Shown: one piece after another, positions 22,227-29,299 of the stretch
Layout: each line of letters begins with the position of its first letter
Numbering within the stretch: position 1 is the stretch's first letter
Assembly: GCF_038452275.1 (NCBI RefSeq)
Contig: NZ_CP141643.1
Location: 372,001 to 436,000, forward strand
Direction of reading: 5' to 3'
Origin: Corynebacterium sp. BD556
Lineage (GTDB): Bacteria > Actinomycetota > Actinomycetes > Mycobacteriales > Mycobacteriaceae
Length of the DNA stretch: 64,000 nucleotides
Position numbers and translations under genes: made by a program
The notes under the pieces: model-generated
What the model saw: only the letters and a program-made list of their open reading frames with translations
Told to the model about the DNA's origin: nothing
The model's database searches: none

Positions 22227-22278
22227 ACTCACAGCTCGGGCCCGTCATCCTCGCGATCATCCGCTGTCAACGACGGCC

Positions 22279-22317
22279 GAAAAGTGAGCAGGAATCGACG
22301 CCTGAAAACTGAGCAGG
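22279..22317. repeat. Pair of 14-bp repeats, possible insertion-sequence end remnant
   Basis: GAAAAGTGAGCAGG at 22279-22292 and GAAAACTGAGCAGG at 22304-22317 are direct repeats 25 bases apart. Repeated copies near an end are a feature of IS21-type elements, and the motif looks familiar from such ends, but no transposase is present here. Confidence 0.35.
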
Positions 22318-22339
22318 TCCGGGCGCCGTCCGACTGAGA

Positions 22340-22927
22340 TCACAGGCCAAAAGCGCCTCCTTGGACAAGGATCACGACGCCCAAGATGATCAGGACGAGT
22401 GGGAACAGGATGTGTTCGGACTTCTCGAGGACCTCGTTGATACCCGGCCGGGTGGCCACGAACTTCGCAATGGCCACGAGGACTGCGACGAACAGCAGGA
22501 AGACTGCGCAGTAGGTCAGGATGCTGGCTGGACTGACACTGAGGAAGACGGGGACGTAGACACCGATGTTGTCCCCGCCATTGGCGAAGGTCACAGCCGC
22601 GACGGTCAGCGGCGCGACCTTCTTGCGGTCATCGAGCTCGTCATCGTCCTCGCCCTGCCATGCCTCCCATGCGGCGCGAAGCCCCAAGAGCAGGGGGACC
22701 AGACCGAAGTAGGGGATGGCGGATTCCGGCAGGGCCAGGCTCGCGCCCCAAGTAGTCAGGAGAGCCGCGCCAAGGATGCCCAGGAATCCCAGGTACTGAC
22801 CCACGACGATGCGTCGCGTGGTTCCTGCGCGGCCAGCGCCACGAGCGAAGAACAGCGACAACACGATGACGTCGTCGATGTTGGTCGCGACGAACAGGCC
22901 GACGGCTTGGATCATGGTGGCCAACAT
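22340..22927 (-). CDS. cadD: CadD-type cadmium resistance transporter
   Basis: 195 residues with five or six hydrophobic helices. MIQAVGLFVATNIDDVIVLSLFF, then VAAVTFANGGDNIGVYVPVF, are the paired acidic motifs (TNIDD and NGGDN) of CadD proteins in the LysE exporter superfamily. It exports or sequesters Cd2+ at the membrane. The start ATG overlaps the stop of the upstream cmtR-like gene (TGATG), so the two form a sensor-exporter operon. Confidence 0.92.
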   Translation of the reverse strand: MLATMIQAVGLFVATNIDDVIVLSLFFARGAGRAGTTRRIVVGQYLGFLGILGAALLTTWGASLALPESAIPYFGLVPLLLGLRAAWEAWQGEDDDELDDRKKVAPLTVAAVTFANGGDNIGVYVPVFLSVSPASILTYCAVFLLFVAVLVAIAKFVATRPGINEVLEKSEHILFPLVLIILGVVILVQGGAFGL

Positions 22928-23277
22928 CAGCGGACCTCCTGGCAGGCGCTATTGCTGCAGGCCGGATCGAGACAGGGTGCGGCGTCGTTCACGGCCAGTG
23001 TCACCTCGACCAGCGAAGTGAGAGCGTCGCGCAGGTGATGATCGGCGATGTCGTAGCGGACCTTGCGCCCCTGCATCTCGGCCACAACAATGCCGCAATC
23101 ACGCAGGCAGGCCAGATGGTTCGACACGTTCGACCGGGTCAGGTCCAGACTCTGGGCGAGTTCGGCGGGATACGAGGGCGCATCCAGCAGGCTCAACAGG
23201 ATGCGCGCTCTGGTGGGGTCAGCCAGGGCCCGTCCGATGCGGTTCAGGGCGTCAAGACGCGAAGCAATGGTCAGCAT
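22927..23277 (-). CDS. cmtR: CmtR-type ArsR/SmtB cadmium-lead sensor
   Basis: A 116-residue winged-helix repressor very like mycobacterial CmtR: ALADPTRARILLSLLDAPSYPAELA, then LDLTRSNVSNHLACLRDCGIVV, then GRKVRYDIADHHLRDAL. The two recognition-helix cysteines (ACLRDC) and C-terminal cysteines (CLDPAC) match the Cys ligands that bind Cd(II)/Pb(II) in CmtR. Metal binding should release DNA and induce cadD. The start ATG lies inside a palindrome that is probably its own operator. Confidence 0.93.
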   Translation of the reverse strand: MLTIASRLDALNRIGRALADPTRARILLSLLDAPSYPAELAQSLDLTRSNVSNHLACLRDCGIVVAEMQGRKVRYDIADHHLRDALTSLVEVTLAVNDAAPCLDPACSNSACQEVR

Positions 23278-23303
23278 ATGCTGAATAATACAGCATCAGC
23301 TGA
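23271..23303 (-). promoter_or_regulatory. cmtR-cadD promoter and operator
   Basis: On the minus strand a TATTAT -10 box (23284-23289) sits 7 bases before the cmtR ATG, so the message is probably leaderless. The perfect palindrome TCAGCATATGCTGA (23271-23284) covers the start point, and a related half (CAGCATCAGCTGA) lies at 23291-23303. The position is ideal for autorepression by CmtR. Confidence 0.6.
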
Positions 23304-23366
23304 CGTGTTGATGGGTGAGCCCTGGCGCGAGGTGGGCGCCCCAGCCACGCATCTTCTTCTCTGCCC

Positions 23367-23438
23367 CTAGTTGTTGCGGTCTTTGGTGAGGAGTTCTCGG
23401 TGGGCGCGGGTGCGGATGCGGTCCTTGAGGATGGTCAT
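23367..23438 (-). pseudogene. Short remnant reading frame
   Basis: A 23-codon frame (MTILKDRIRTRAHRELLTKDRNN-like, open 16 codons further upstream to a stop) with coding-like composition but no complete gene. It looks like the tail of a lost gene. I do not recognise the family. Confidence 0.25.
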
Positions 23439-23619
23439 GGAGTGGCCTGCTGAGCCCTGAGCCTGACCCCGGTCGCCCGGTCAATGAAGGTCTCAAGACG
23501 GACCCTCTATCGGGCCTTAAAAATGGCCCTCATTGACCGCCCGCTAGCGCAGATCCCATCTGGCGTTTTCATGCCCCACATCGGCCCCACTTTGGGCCTT
23601 CGTTGTCCCTGAGGTCCTC

Positions 23620-23653
23620 CGGGCCATTACTGGGCCATTACTGGGCCATCAAT
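23620..23653. repeat. Triple 11-bp tandem repeat
   Basis: GGGCCATTACT occurs twice in a row, followed by a diverged third unit (GGGCCATCAAT). It lies in the 432-base non-coding stretch 23278-23709, between the cadmium promoter and the end of the mob operon, beside the terminator at 23661-23698. That stretch otherwise holds only the remnant frame. Confidence 0.6.
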
Positions 23654-23660
23654 GGCCAAA

Positions 23661-23698
23661 GAAAGACCCCGGTCACCTCATCGGTGACCGGGGCTTTC
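23661..23698 (-). terminator. Bidirectional terminator at the end of the mob operon
   Basis: CCCCGGTCACC and GGTGACCGGGG form a perfect 11-bp stem with a 5-base loop, with T-rich flanks on both strands. It lies 12 bases past the last gene of the minus-strand operon. Confidence 0.85.
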
Positions 23699-23709
23699 TT
23701 GTCTCCTCC

Positions 23710-23904
23710 TCACAGCTCGGGCTCATCATCGCCCTCCGAGCCCCAGTCCAGGGACTCAATCTGGCCGATCATTCGGCGCTGATAATCAACGACGCTCTCG
23801 CGTTCCCGGATCCTGCCGTCGAGGCGCTCGGCTCGCTTTGCGCGCTCTTCGGGCGCCTTAGGCCTTCCGATCTTGAGGCCCTTTCCCATCATTGGCTGGA
23901 TCAT
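23710..23904 (-). CDS. Small basic/acidic protein at the end of the mob operon
   Basis: About 64 residues from ATG 23904, chosen because GGAAGGAGGTGAGG directly precedes it. It begins MIQPMMGKGLKIGRPKAPEERAKR-like, then a helical RERESVVDYQRRMIGQIESLDW and an acidic end. Its ribosome site overlaps the stop of the upstream membrane protein gene. Function unknown. Confidence 0.55.
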   Translation of the reverse strand: MIQPMMGKGLKIGRPKAPEERAKRAERLDGRIRERESVVDYQRRMIGQIESLDWGSEGDDEPEL

Positions 23905-23921
23905 CGTCCTCACCTCCTTCC

Positions 23922-24233
23922 TCATCGCAGCTCGTCATAGATCCACTGCGAGACCCGCAGGACAAGCCAGACGAACAGCCCAGCTCCACCGAGCGTCCCG
24001 ACCGCGATCAACGCTTTCGCCCACCACAGTGAGGCAGCAGCGAACGAGTCCCACGCCCAGCCGAAGAGCGGGCCGATGCCGAGCATCGAGCCCAGCCCCC
24101 ACACGAGGCCGCCCACGAGCAGGAGCGAGGCGAAGAGCGGTAGCAGAGCGAGGCAGAACCTCCCGACCGCCGTCCAGCCGAGACGTCCCTCCAGGGCCTC
24201 CAGGCGGCGCTCTGCGCGACCCACAGACGCCAC
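23922..24233 (-). CDS. Two-helix membrane protein of the mob operon
   Basis: 103 residues from GTG 24233, with two hydrophobic segments (FCLALLPLFASLLLVGGLVWGLG at about 27-50 and ALIAVGTLGGAGLFVWLVL at about 73-92). It overlaps the end of the preceding coiled-coil frame in a different frame. The open frame extends upstream as DELVASVGRAERRLEALEG, a continuation of coiled-coil character, so the two may be one protein joined by a frameshift. A membrane-tethered mobilization accessory role is plausible. Confidence 0.6.
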   Translation of the reverse strand: MASVGRAERRLEALEGRLGWTAVGRFCLALLPLFASLLLVGGLVWGLGSMLGIGPLFGWAWDSFAAASLWWAKALIAVGTLGGAGLFVWLVLRVSQWIYDELR

Positions 24234-24880
24234 CAGCTCATCTCGGCCTTGTCCGTGACCCTCTCGAGCGCCTGAGCGGCCTCTGAGGCCTTCTGAGTGC
24301 CGATCACGGCGACCCGCTGCTCCACCTCATCGAGAGTGCTCTCAACGCGCTGAACAGGGCCCTCAACAGCCTGAGCGAGCCGCTCATCGAGGACTCTGAC
24401 GGCGTGCTCGCTGAGGCGGTTCACGTCGATACGGACGGTTCGACCGTTGCCGACAGTCTGCTTGAGCTCACCCAAGGCCGTAGTCATCGTCTGCTGCGAG
24501 GCTTCGAGCCTCTTCATCATGCTGTGTGCTTCCAGCTCTGAGGCGCTGACTGTGGAGCCGTCGCTCGTTTTCACGACGCGCTTGTCGCTCACGGTCTCGC
24601 CGAGCTCGCTCAGCGTCGCGCTCTGCGCGTTCAGCATCTGCTTGATCTCGTTGACGTCGCTCGTGAGCGAGTCTGGCAACGAGACCTCCGAGGTCTGCAT
24701 CGACGATTTCAACGCGTTCACGCGTGTGATCATCTCCTGCTCGACGCTCGTCACTCGCTTGCTCAACTCCCGCTGAGAGTCCACCAAGGCGAGGAGCGCT
24801 TCCTCGATCTTCTTCAGCTGCTCTGAGCTCGCGGAGGGCGGCGTCGAGCTGCTCTCCATCTTCTGCAAGGCCCTGGACAT
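24008..24880 (-). CDS. Coiled-coil mobilization accessory protein overlapping the relaxase gene
   Basis: A 290-residue frame. Residues 1-215 are heptad-rich and acidic (SSEQLKKIEEALLALVDSQREL, KRLEASQQTMTTALGELKQTV, LDEVEQRVAVIGTQKASEAAQALERV). The first 413 bases overlap the 3' end of the relaxase gene in another frame, like mbeB/mbeD inside mbeA of ColE1-type plasmids. The last 70 residues are low-complexity Ser/Arg/Cys and look like an out-of-frame reading of the following membrane gene, so the true protein probably ends or shifts frame near 24235. Confidence 0.5.
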   Translation of the reverse strand: MSRALQKMESSSTPPSASSEQLKKIEEALLALVDSQRELSKRVTSVEQEMITRVNALKSSMQTSEVSLPDSLTSDVNEIKQMLNAQSATLSELGETVSDKRVVKTSDGSTVSASELEAHSMMKRLEASQQTMTTALGELKQTVGNGRTVRIDVNRLSEHAVRVLDERLAQAVEGPVQRVESTLDEVEQRVAVIGTQKASEAAQALERVTDKAEMSWWRLWVAQSAAWRPWRDVSAGRRSGGSASLCYRSSPRSCSWAASCGGWARCSASARSSAGRGTRSLLPHCGGRKR

Positions 24881-25751
24881 CGTCCATCTCCCGTTCTCGC
24901 ATGATGCGTTCGTTCATCGTGTTGTGGAGCGAGCTCCACTGGTAATCAGCACCGAGCTTGCGGGCCGTGCAGGCTGCCTTCGATCTGCCGAACCGCCTCA
25001 CCTCGTCGTTGTCATCGACGAGTGCGTACGTCACGCTCGGGTCTCGTCCCTCGGCCTCGCTCTTTGCGCTCGTCTTCTTCTCGATCGAGACGCCGTGCTC
25101 GCGCGCAACCTGACGGAGGCTCTCGAAGTCCACTGAGCGAGGGTCAAGCAGGGCCTCGTCCACGCGATCCGCGAGGAACTCACGCCAGGTGTTCTTGTCG
25201 AGCTCATCCACGGTGAGCCCCTGTGCGGTCGCACCGGAACGGGACCGATTGACATCGTGAGCGAGAGCAGCAGGCTCCAAGACCTGCAAGCCCATCTCTT
25301 TCATCACCTTGTCGTTGGCTCTCTTGAGCACCCAATGAGCAAGGCCGTTCTCACGAGCTGCCTTCCCCGTCACGAGATCGACGTTCGCGATCGTCACGTG
25401 CGCGTGCGGGTTGCCCCCTTCACTATCGAGATGGACCACAACATCACACGGACTGTTGGGCGCGACCTCCTTCGCGAGTGCATAGGCAGCGTCACACACG
25501 ATCTGAGGCGTTGCCGGATCACTCGGATCGAGCTCGTCGGAAGAGAACGACTGGATCACCATGAGCGCTTGGTTCTTACGACCTGTGCCCTTGAGCATCG
25601 ACTCGATCTTCGTGATCGCGTCATAGGGGTTGCGGAAGTCAGACCGCCATGCAGCCGCACGAGACTGCTTCACATTGGTGGGCCTCCCGTAGTGCGCGTA
25701 CATGATCGCCGCTGCCGCCCGCACTGTCGTTGTCTGTTTGGTGATGCTCAT
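24468..25751 (-). CDS. MobA/VirD2-type relaxase
   Basis: About 427 residues from ATG 25751, which overlaps the mobC stop. MSITKQTTTVRAAAAIMYAHYG opens the protein, then the catalytic metal motif HLDSEGGNPHAHVTIAN (HxxxGxxHxH, about residues 106-122) and a long charged coiled-coil C-terminus. This is the PF03432 relaxase family, which nicks oriT and pilots the strand into the recipient. The C-terminal third overlaps another gene in a second frame, which probably explains its extreme Arg/Glu/Asp content (AERAERDAERARRDRER). Confidence 0.88.
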   Translation of the reverse strand: MSITKQTTTVRAAAAIMYAHYGRPTNVKQSRAAAWRSDFRNPYDAITKIESMLKGTGRKNQALMVIQSFSSDELDPSDPATPQIVCDAAYALAKEVAPNSPCDVVVHLDSEGGNPHAHVTIANVDLVTGKAARENGLAHWVLKRANDKVMKEMGLQVLEPAALAHDVNRSRSGATAQGLTVDELDKNTWREFLADRVDEALLDPRSVDFESLRQVAREHGVSIEKKTSAKSEAEGRDPSVTYALVDDNDEVRRFGRSKAACTARKLGADYQWSSLHNTMNERIMREREMDDVQGLAEDGEQLDAALRELRAAEEDRGSAPRLGGLSAGVEQASDERRAGDDHTRERVEIVDADLGGLVARLAHERRQRDQADAERAERDAERARRDRERQARRENERRLHSQRLRAGSTQHDEEARSLAADDDYGLG

Positions 25752-26095
25752 GACGACATCTCCTTCGCTATCGCGAGGAGCGTCGCCGTCACACGACGCA
25801 GAGCGTCGATGTCCGGCTCCACACCAGCCCACCCTTGCCGGGCGAGCTGGTTGACATTGACGCCCACGGCGTTGACCTCACCGATCAATCGCAACACGTC
25901 GCGATTGACCGGCTTCGGCGCGGGCGCACCATCGAGATAGTCGATGGCGGCCCTGATCGCCCCCGACTCTGCGAGCCGGTAGCGTTGCGCAACGCGGGTG
26001 AGCTGTGCGCTCTCCTCATCGGAGAGCCGCACCGTCACCCGCGACTCACGAGCCTGTCGGCTCGTGATCCTCCGGTCCCCGCCACGGACTTGCAC
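25748..26095 (-). CDS. mobC: MobC-like relaxosome protein
   Basis: About 115 residues from GTG 26095. The open frame continues to 26308, but that part crosses the putative oriT hairpins, so I prefer the shorter form. It has a ribbon-helix-helix N-terminus (RESRVTVRLSDEESAQLTRVAQRY) and the MobC signature VNRDVLRLIGEVNAVGVNVNQLARQGW. It binds oriT and assists the relaxase. The stop overlaps the relaxase start (ATGA). Confidence 0.8.
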   Translation of the reverse strand: MQVRGGDRRITSRQARESRVTVRLSDEESAQLTRVAQRYRLAESGAIRAAIDYLDGAPAPKPVNRDVLRLIGEVNAVGVNVNQLARQGWAGVEPDIDALRRVTATLLAIAKEMSS

Positions 26096-26193
26096 ATTGC
26101 TGTGCTCGTCCGTGGCGTGGACCTCCGGCTGGGTGGGCGCGCCCTTGACGCTCGTCTCGTTCCGAGCCGAGCTAAGGGGTGTTAACGCCCACC

Positions 26194-26259
26194 GGCCAGC
26201 AGACGCCCTGTCTGACGACAGGACGTGCTGGCCAAGGGGGTCGGTGCCCGCCCCCTTGG
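26194..26259. other. Candidate origin of transfer (oriT)
   Basis: Two adjacent inverted repeats lie directly upstream of mobC: a 40-base dyad (GGCCAGCA..CCCTGTC-TGAC-GACAGG..TGCTGGCC, 26194-26233) and a perfect 9-bp repeat CCAAGGGGG/CCCCCTTGG (26232-26259) with a 10-base spacer. Position before mobC-relaxase and double-dyad structure fit an oriT. The nick site is not identified. Confidence 0.55.
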
Positions 26260-26280
26260 ATCCCCCCCAGCAGACTCGCT

Positions 26281-26634
26281 TCACGACTCGCCACGATAAC
26301 CACCCCATCCGGTCTGGTTGTCGGTCTCATCGTTACGCTCGGCGTTCTGCTCAGCATCGTTCGCTTCGCTCTCGACCTGAGCAGCAGCGCGACGCTTCGC
26401 AGCGGCACGCTGAGCAGCCGCACGCCGCTTCGCGTTCTGCTCGTCGATGCGTGCTCGTGCTCGATCGACGAGCGTTCGTACGCTCACCTGCTCAGCGTTC
26501 TCGATCTCGTCGAGAACGCTCATGATCGCCTCAGCGAAACGGGAGCGTTCCTTCTGCTCGGCGTCGCGCTTCTTCTCGCGAAGTCGTTCGACCTTCGCGA
26601 GCGCGTCCGCGATTTCCTTGTCGAGGTTAGCCAT
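26281..26634 (-). CDS. Coiled-coil protein upstream of mobC
   Basis: 117 residues, almost entirely helical and charged: LDKEIADALAKVERLREKKRDAEQKE, then VRTLVDRARARIDEQNAKRRAAAQRAAAKRR and an Asn/Glu-rich tail. It lies 14 bases downstream of the primase gene in the same minus-strand operon. Family not recognised; similar small coiled-coil proteins accompany mob genes on actinobacterial plasmids. Confidence 0.6.
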   Translation of the reverse strand: MANLDKEIADALAKVERLREKKRDAEQKERSRFAEAIMSVLDEIENAEQVSVRTLVDRARARIDEQNAKRRAAAQRAAAKRRAAAQVESEANDAEQNAERNDETDNQTGWGGYRGES

Positions 26635-26648
26635 GATGGTGTCCTTTC

Positions 26649-28562
26649 CTAGTTGTTGGTTGTGTTGATCGTCTGTCCGGCGAGGAACGCCGTTGCGGCC
26701 TGCTCGGCCCCCTCGTGGAGCTCCTCCTGTGTGGCAGTCTCAGCCATCACGATCCGCTCGTCGACGGCACGCACCGGCTGCTGCTCCTCAGGCTGCACGT
26801 CCTCGTCGGTCGTTATCGCCGTCGTCGAGGTCAGCCGCACAAGGCCCCGACCGCGCGGACGATTGTTGAAGAACGTCGGGTTGCCGAAAAAGGTCTCTGC
26901 CCACTCCACCGCGATCGTTAACTTGTACTCATTCATCACCGGCTCGCCCGTCCAGTACTGTCCCCAAGAGATTGGGTTCTCATCACGACCCATCAACCTG
27001 AACCGCTGCGGGTTCTCGCCGTCCACGATCGACTTGAGACGGTCGCGGAACTTCCGATATGAGATCACGCGGCCCGACGGATTCGTCTTCTTGAACCACG
27101 CGCAAAACAGTGCGAAGAGGAACTCGACGGGAAGCACAGATGAAAGCAGTCGATCGCCGACTTCCGACCACCAAGCCCGAACCGGATCGTTATTGAGCTT
27201 CACGTCCTCGCCGAGCTCGACGGCCTTCGCTCCGACGATGAAGTCGTCGAAGTCGGGCAGCTCAAGGGCGACCTTGAGGACGTACTCAAGCACCTCGGGA
27301 TCCCGCATGAACGTGTCCTTGATCGTCGGGTCTCGACGCCCCGTGAAGCACTTGTCGAAGGGGAGGAACGCGAACCGCCGCCACAGCGAATCGGTCTTAT
27401 CGGCGAACTCAGGAAGATCGTTGAGGCACTGCACCATGACCCCGTGTGGACGCCACTGGACGGCACGCTGGTTCTTCCGGTCGATCGTGATGACCTCATG
27501 CGTGATGTACTGCTTCAAGTCGCTCGCAGTCTCGGTGAAGACACTCACCGAATTCTCGTCGGTAAAGACCGCCGACTTGCCGAAGAGCGGCTCGGTGCCG
27601 AAGCGGTCAGAGAACTTCTTGAGGGGCACGGACGCCCAATTGCCAGCACCGACGAGCTCCTTGAGGAGCACGAGCAGTGTGCCCTTGCCGCCCTCGCCCT
27701 TGGACGAGTAGAAGCACACGGCCTTGTCGTAATTCTTATGGACGCGCAGCGCAGCTGTGATCGTCTGCCAGACGAGTGCAACCCGTTCCAGATCACCCGT
27801 GAAAAGGTCCGCCAGCCAGGCGTTGAACTCCCAGGGCGAGCCGTCCTTCAGTGTCCGTGTCGGAGATACGGCGTTCGGGTTGTAGGCGGTCATGCACTTC
27901 GTCAGGTACACGCGATCCGGCGAGAACGCCTCAAGCGTGCGCGTCTCGACGTTATAGATGCCGTTGTCCACCGGGACAAGGTGAGGCTCGGTGCACTCGC
28001 TGACCATCGGCGCGAGCGAACGCAACTGCGCGTACACCTCGTTCACGAGATACGAGTTCGCCGTCTTCGTGTACGAGCTCAGAAGCTCGCGTACGCCCTC
28101 GCGCTCGGTGATCTCGCGGTACGTGCCCTCGAAACGACCCGATGCGTGATACCGCATGAGGGGCATCTTCGCTACCTCGTCAGTCTCCTCGCCGACGAGC
28201 ACCACACGATGCTCGGCGGCAATGAACTGCGCGAGCATGAACGGCGGTAGGTTCTCCGGCGCGCTCCTGACGACGCAGCTGCCCTTGTTCTTCTTGATGA
28301 TGGCAAGGAGGTTGCGGATCAGATCGAACGCCTTACGATCCATCCGTCGACCACGATTAGTCCCCGTCAGGCCCTCGGCGTTCGCCCAGCGGATCACCGT
28401 CTCAGAGATGAGGCTGTAGAACTCGCTCGGGGTGATGCACACGCCCTTGTCGATGAGGAAGAGGATGCTTTCCCGCACCTCATCTTCGATGGTATGCTCA
28501 TAACTGAACTGATCGGCCCCCGTGTCCCCCTGGATGCGGGGGTCTTCATTTGTGTTGCTCAT
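26649..28562 (-). CDS. P4-type primase-helicase (DUF5906 / SF3 helicase)
   Basis: 637 residues. The second half is a superfamily 3 helicase: Walker A SSKGEGGKGTLLVLLKEL (about residues 284-301), Walker B region SAVFTDENSVS, motif C MVQCLNDLPEF and the arginine-finger region SLWRRFAFLPFDKCF, as in phage P4 alpha-like and DUF5906 proteins. The N-terminal third probably carries a D5_N-like or primase-associated domain. It likely replicates the excised element. The start overlaps the HTH gene stop. Confidence 0.88.
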   Translation of the reverse strand: MSNTNEDPRIQGDTGADQFSYEHTIEDEVRESILFLIDKGVCITPSEFYSLISETVIRWANAEGLTGTNRGRRMDRKAFDLIRNLLAIIKKNKGSCVVRSAPENLPPFMLAQFIAAEHRVVLVGEETDEVAKMPLMRYHASGRFEGTYREITEREGVRELLSSYTKTANSYLVNEVYAQLRSLAPMVSECTEPHLVPVDNGIYNVETRTLEAFSPDRVYLTKCMTAYNPNAVSPTRTLKDGSPWEFNAWLADLFTGDLERVALVWQTITAALRVHKNYDKAVCFYSSKGEGGKGTLLVLLKELVGAGNWASVPLKKFSDRFGTEPLFGKSAVFTDENSVSVFTETASDLKQYITHEVITIDRKNQRAVQWRPHGVMVQCLNDLPEFADKTDSLWRRFAFLPFDKCFTGRRDPTIKDTFMRDPEVLEYVLKVALELPDFDDFIVGAKAVELGEDVKLNNDPVRAWWSEVGDRLLSSVLPVEFLFALFCAWFKKTNPSGRVISYRKFRDRLKSIVDGENPQRFRLMGRDENPISWGQYWTGEPVMNEYKLTIAVEWAETFFGNPTFFNNRPRGRGLVRLTSTTAITTDEDVQPEEQQPVRAVDERIVMAETATQEELHEGAEQAATAFLAGQTINTTNN

Positions 28563-28915
28563 GCCGCACCTCCGAGAGCAACTCGAAGGCGGGCGATCTG
28601 CTCGTCGTTGAGGCGGGGAGCGGCGTCCACAAGGGCCGTGATGTGACGACTGACCGACTCATCGGAGCTCGTCGTGCCCACGCGATGCTCAGCGACGAAC
28701 TCACGCAGATCGCCAAGCCTGTAAGCGACACTGCCACGCTGGCGACCGAGCCCATCAATGGCACCCGCGTATTTCACATACGCGGGGCCGCGCCCCTTCA
28801 CGCGCCAGTTGTTCAGCGTCTTCACTGAGATACCAAGGAACTCGGCGGCCTCGGCTGAGGAGAGCGTGCGATCCGAGTCTGTACCCAGCTCGGAAAGCCT
28901 GGTTGCGGAGGACAT
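28559..28915 (-). CDS. HTH_17/excisionase-type DNA-binding protein
   Basis: 118 residues with a MerR-like HTH: LSSAEAAEFLGISVKTLNNWRVKGRGPAYVKYAG, then VAYRLGDLREFVAEH, about residues 17-75. Such proteins act as AlpA-type regulators or as recombination directionality factors. It is the first gene of the minus-strand replication/mobilization operon and could control the operon and excision. The C-terminal helix RLNDEQIARLRVAL is of unknown role. Confidence 0.8.
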   Translation of the reverse strand: MSSATRLSELGTDSDRTLSSAEAAEFLGISVKTLNNWRVKGRGPAYVKYAGAIDGLGRQRGSVAYRLGDLREFVAEHRVGTTSSDESVSRHITALVDAAPRLNDEQIARLRVALGGAA

Positions 28916-28980
28916 GAAAAATGCCCCTTTCCCTGAGTAGGAAAGAGGCTTGTCACCGCCGATTCACCGGTCGGAAACCT

Positions 28981-29020
28981 CTGCTGTCACCCGCACGGGA
29001 GTGCTGTCACCCGCACGGGA
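28981..29020. repeat. 20-bp tandem repeat near attR
   Basis: Two consecutive copies of a 20-base unit, TGCTGTCACCCGCACGGGA plus one variable base. It lies in the 629-base non-coding stretch 28916-29544, just upstream of the HTH gene's start and 260 bases inside the right junction. It is a candidate operator or directionality-factor site. Confidence 0.65.
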
Positions 29021-29275
29021 GGATGACCTGCCCATCTGTGGGCGCGGCTCTATTCTCAGCACCATCCATCCCGTCGAGGATGATGTGAGGGTCAAAAGAC
29101 CCCCAGACGGCCAATCCCATGCCGCCCCAGGCTCACCATCTCAGCGCGGGGATGTCGCACTGTGCCGAGGTTTTTGGGCTCGGCCCGATGGCTTGATCCG
29201 AGCCTAGCACATCTCTCCAAATCACTGCAAGCTCCTGTCATTCCCCCTTGTGACGTACGTTTCCTGCGCAACGCG

Positions 29276-29299
29276 GTGGAGTTTCGTTTCAACGTGTAG
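29276..29299 (+). pseudogene. Orphaned original 3' end of ychF with attR
   Basis: GTG GAG TTT CGT TTC AAC GTG TAG reads VEFRFNV-stop, the conserved C-terminus of bacterial YchF, now separated from ychF by the 9.7 kb element. GAGTT at 29279-29283 is the shared junction sequence. Bases 29300-29544, downstream of it, show no gene I can support. Confidence 0.85.

Larger units (their letters stand above)
19609..29281. mobile_element. Integrative mobilizable element in the 3' end of ychF
   Basis: The left junction lies in ychF at GAGTT 19607-19611 and the right junction at GAGTT 29279-29283. Right of the second GAGTT the sequence reads in frame as FRFNV-stop, the normal ychF end. The element is therefore about 9.7 kb. 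It encodes a large serine integrase next to attL, an antirestriction-like protein, CadD/CmtR, a P4-type primase-helicase, an HTH protein, MobC and a relaxase with accessory proteins. There are no phage structural genes and no type IV secretion genes, so it is mobilizable rather than self-transmissible. GAGTT as crossover core is inferred from the only contiguous identity at the junctions. Confidence 0.85.

Noticed and set aside
28916..29275. A further gene between the HTH gene and attR
   Set aside because: Short frames there lack starts and coding character; only the tandem repeat stands out.
19609..29281. Prophage interpretation of the ychF element
   Set aside because: There is an integrase and a P4-type helicase, but no capsid, terminase, tail or lysis genes, while relaxase, MobC and an oriT-like site are present.
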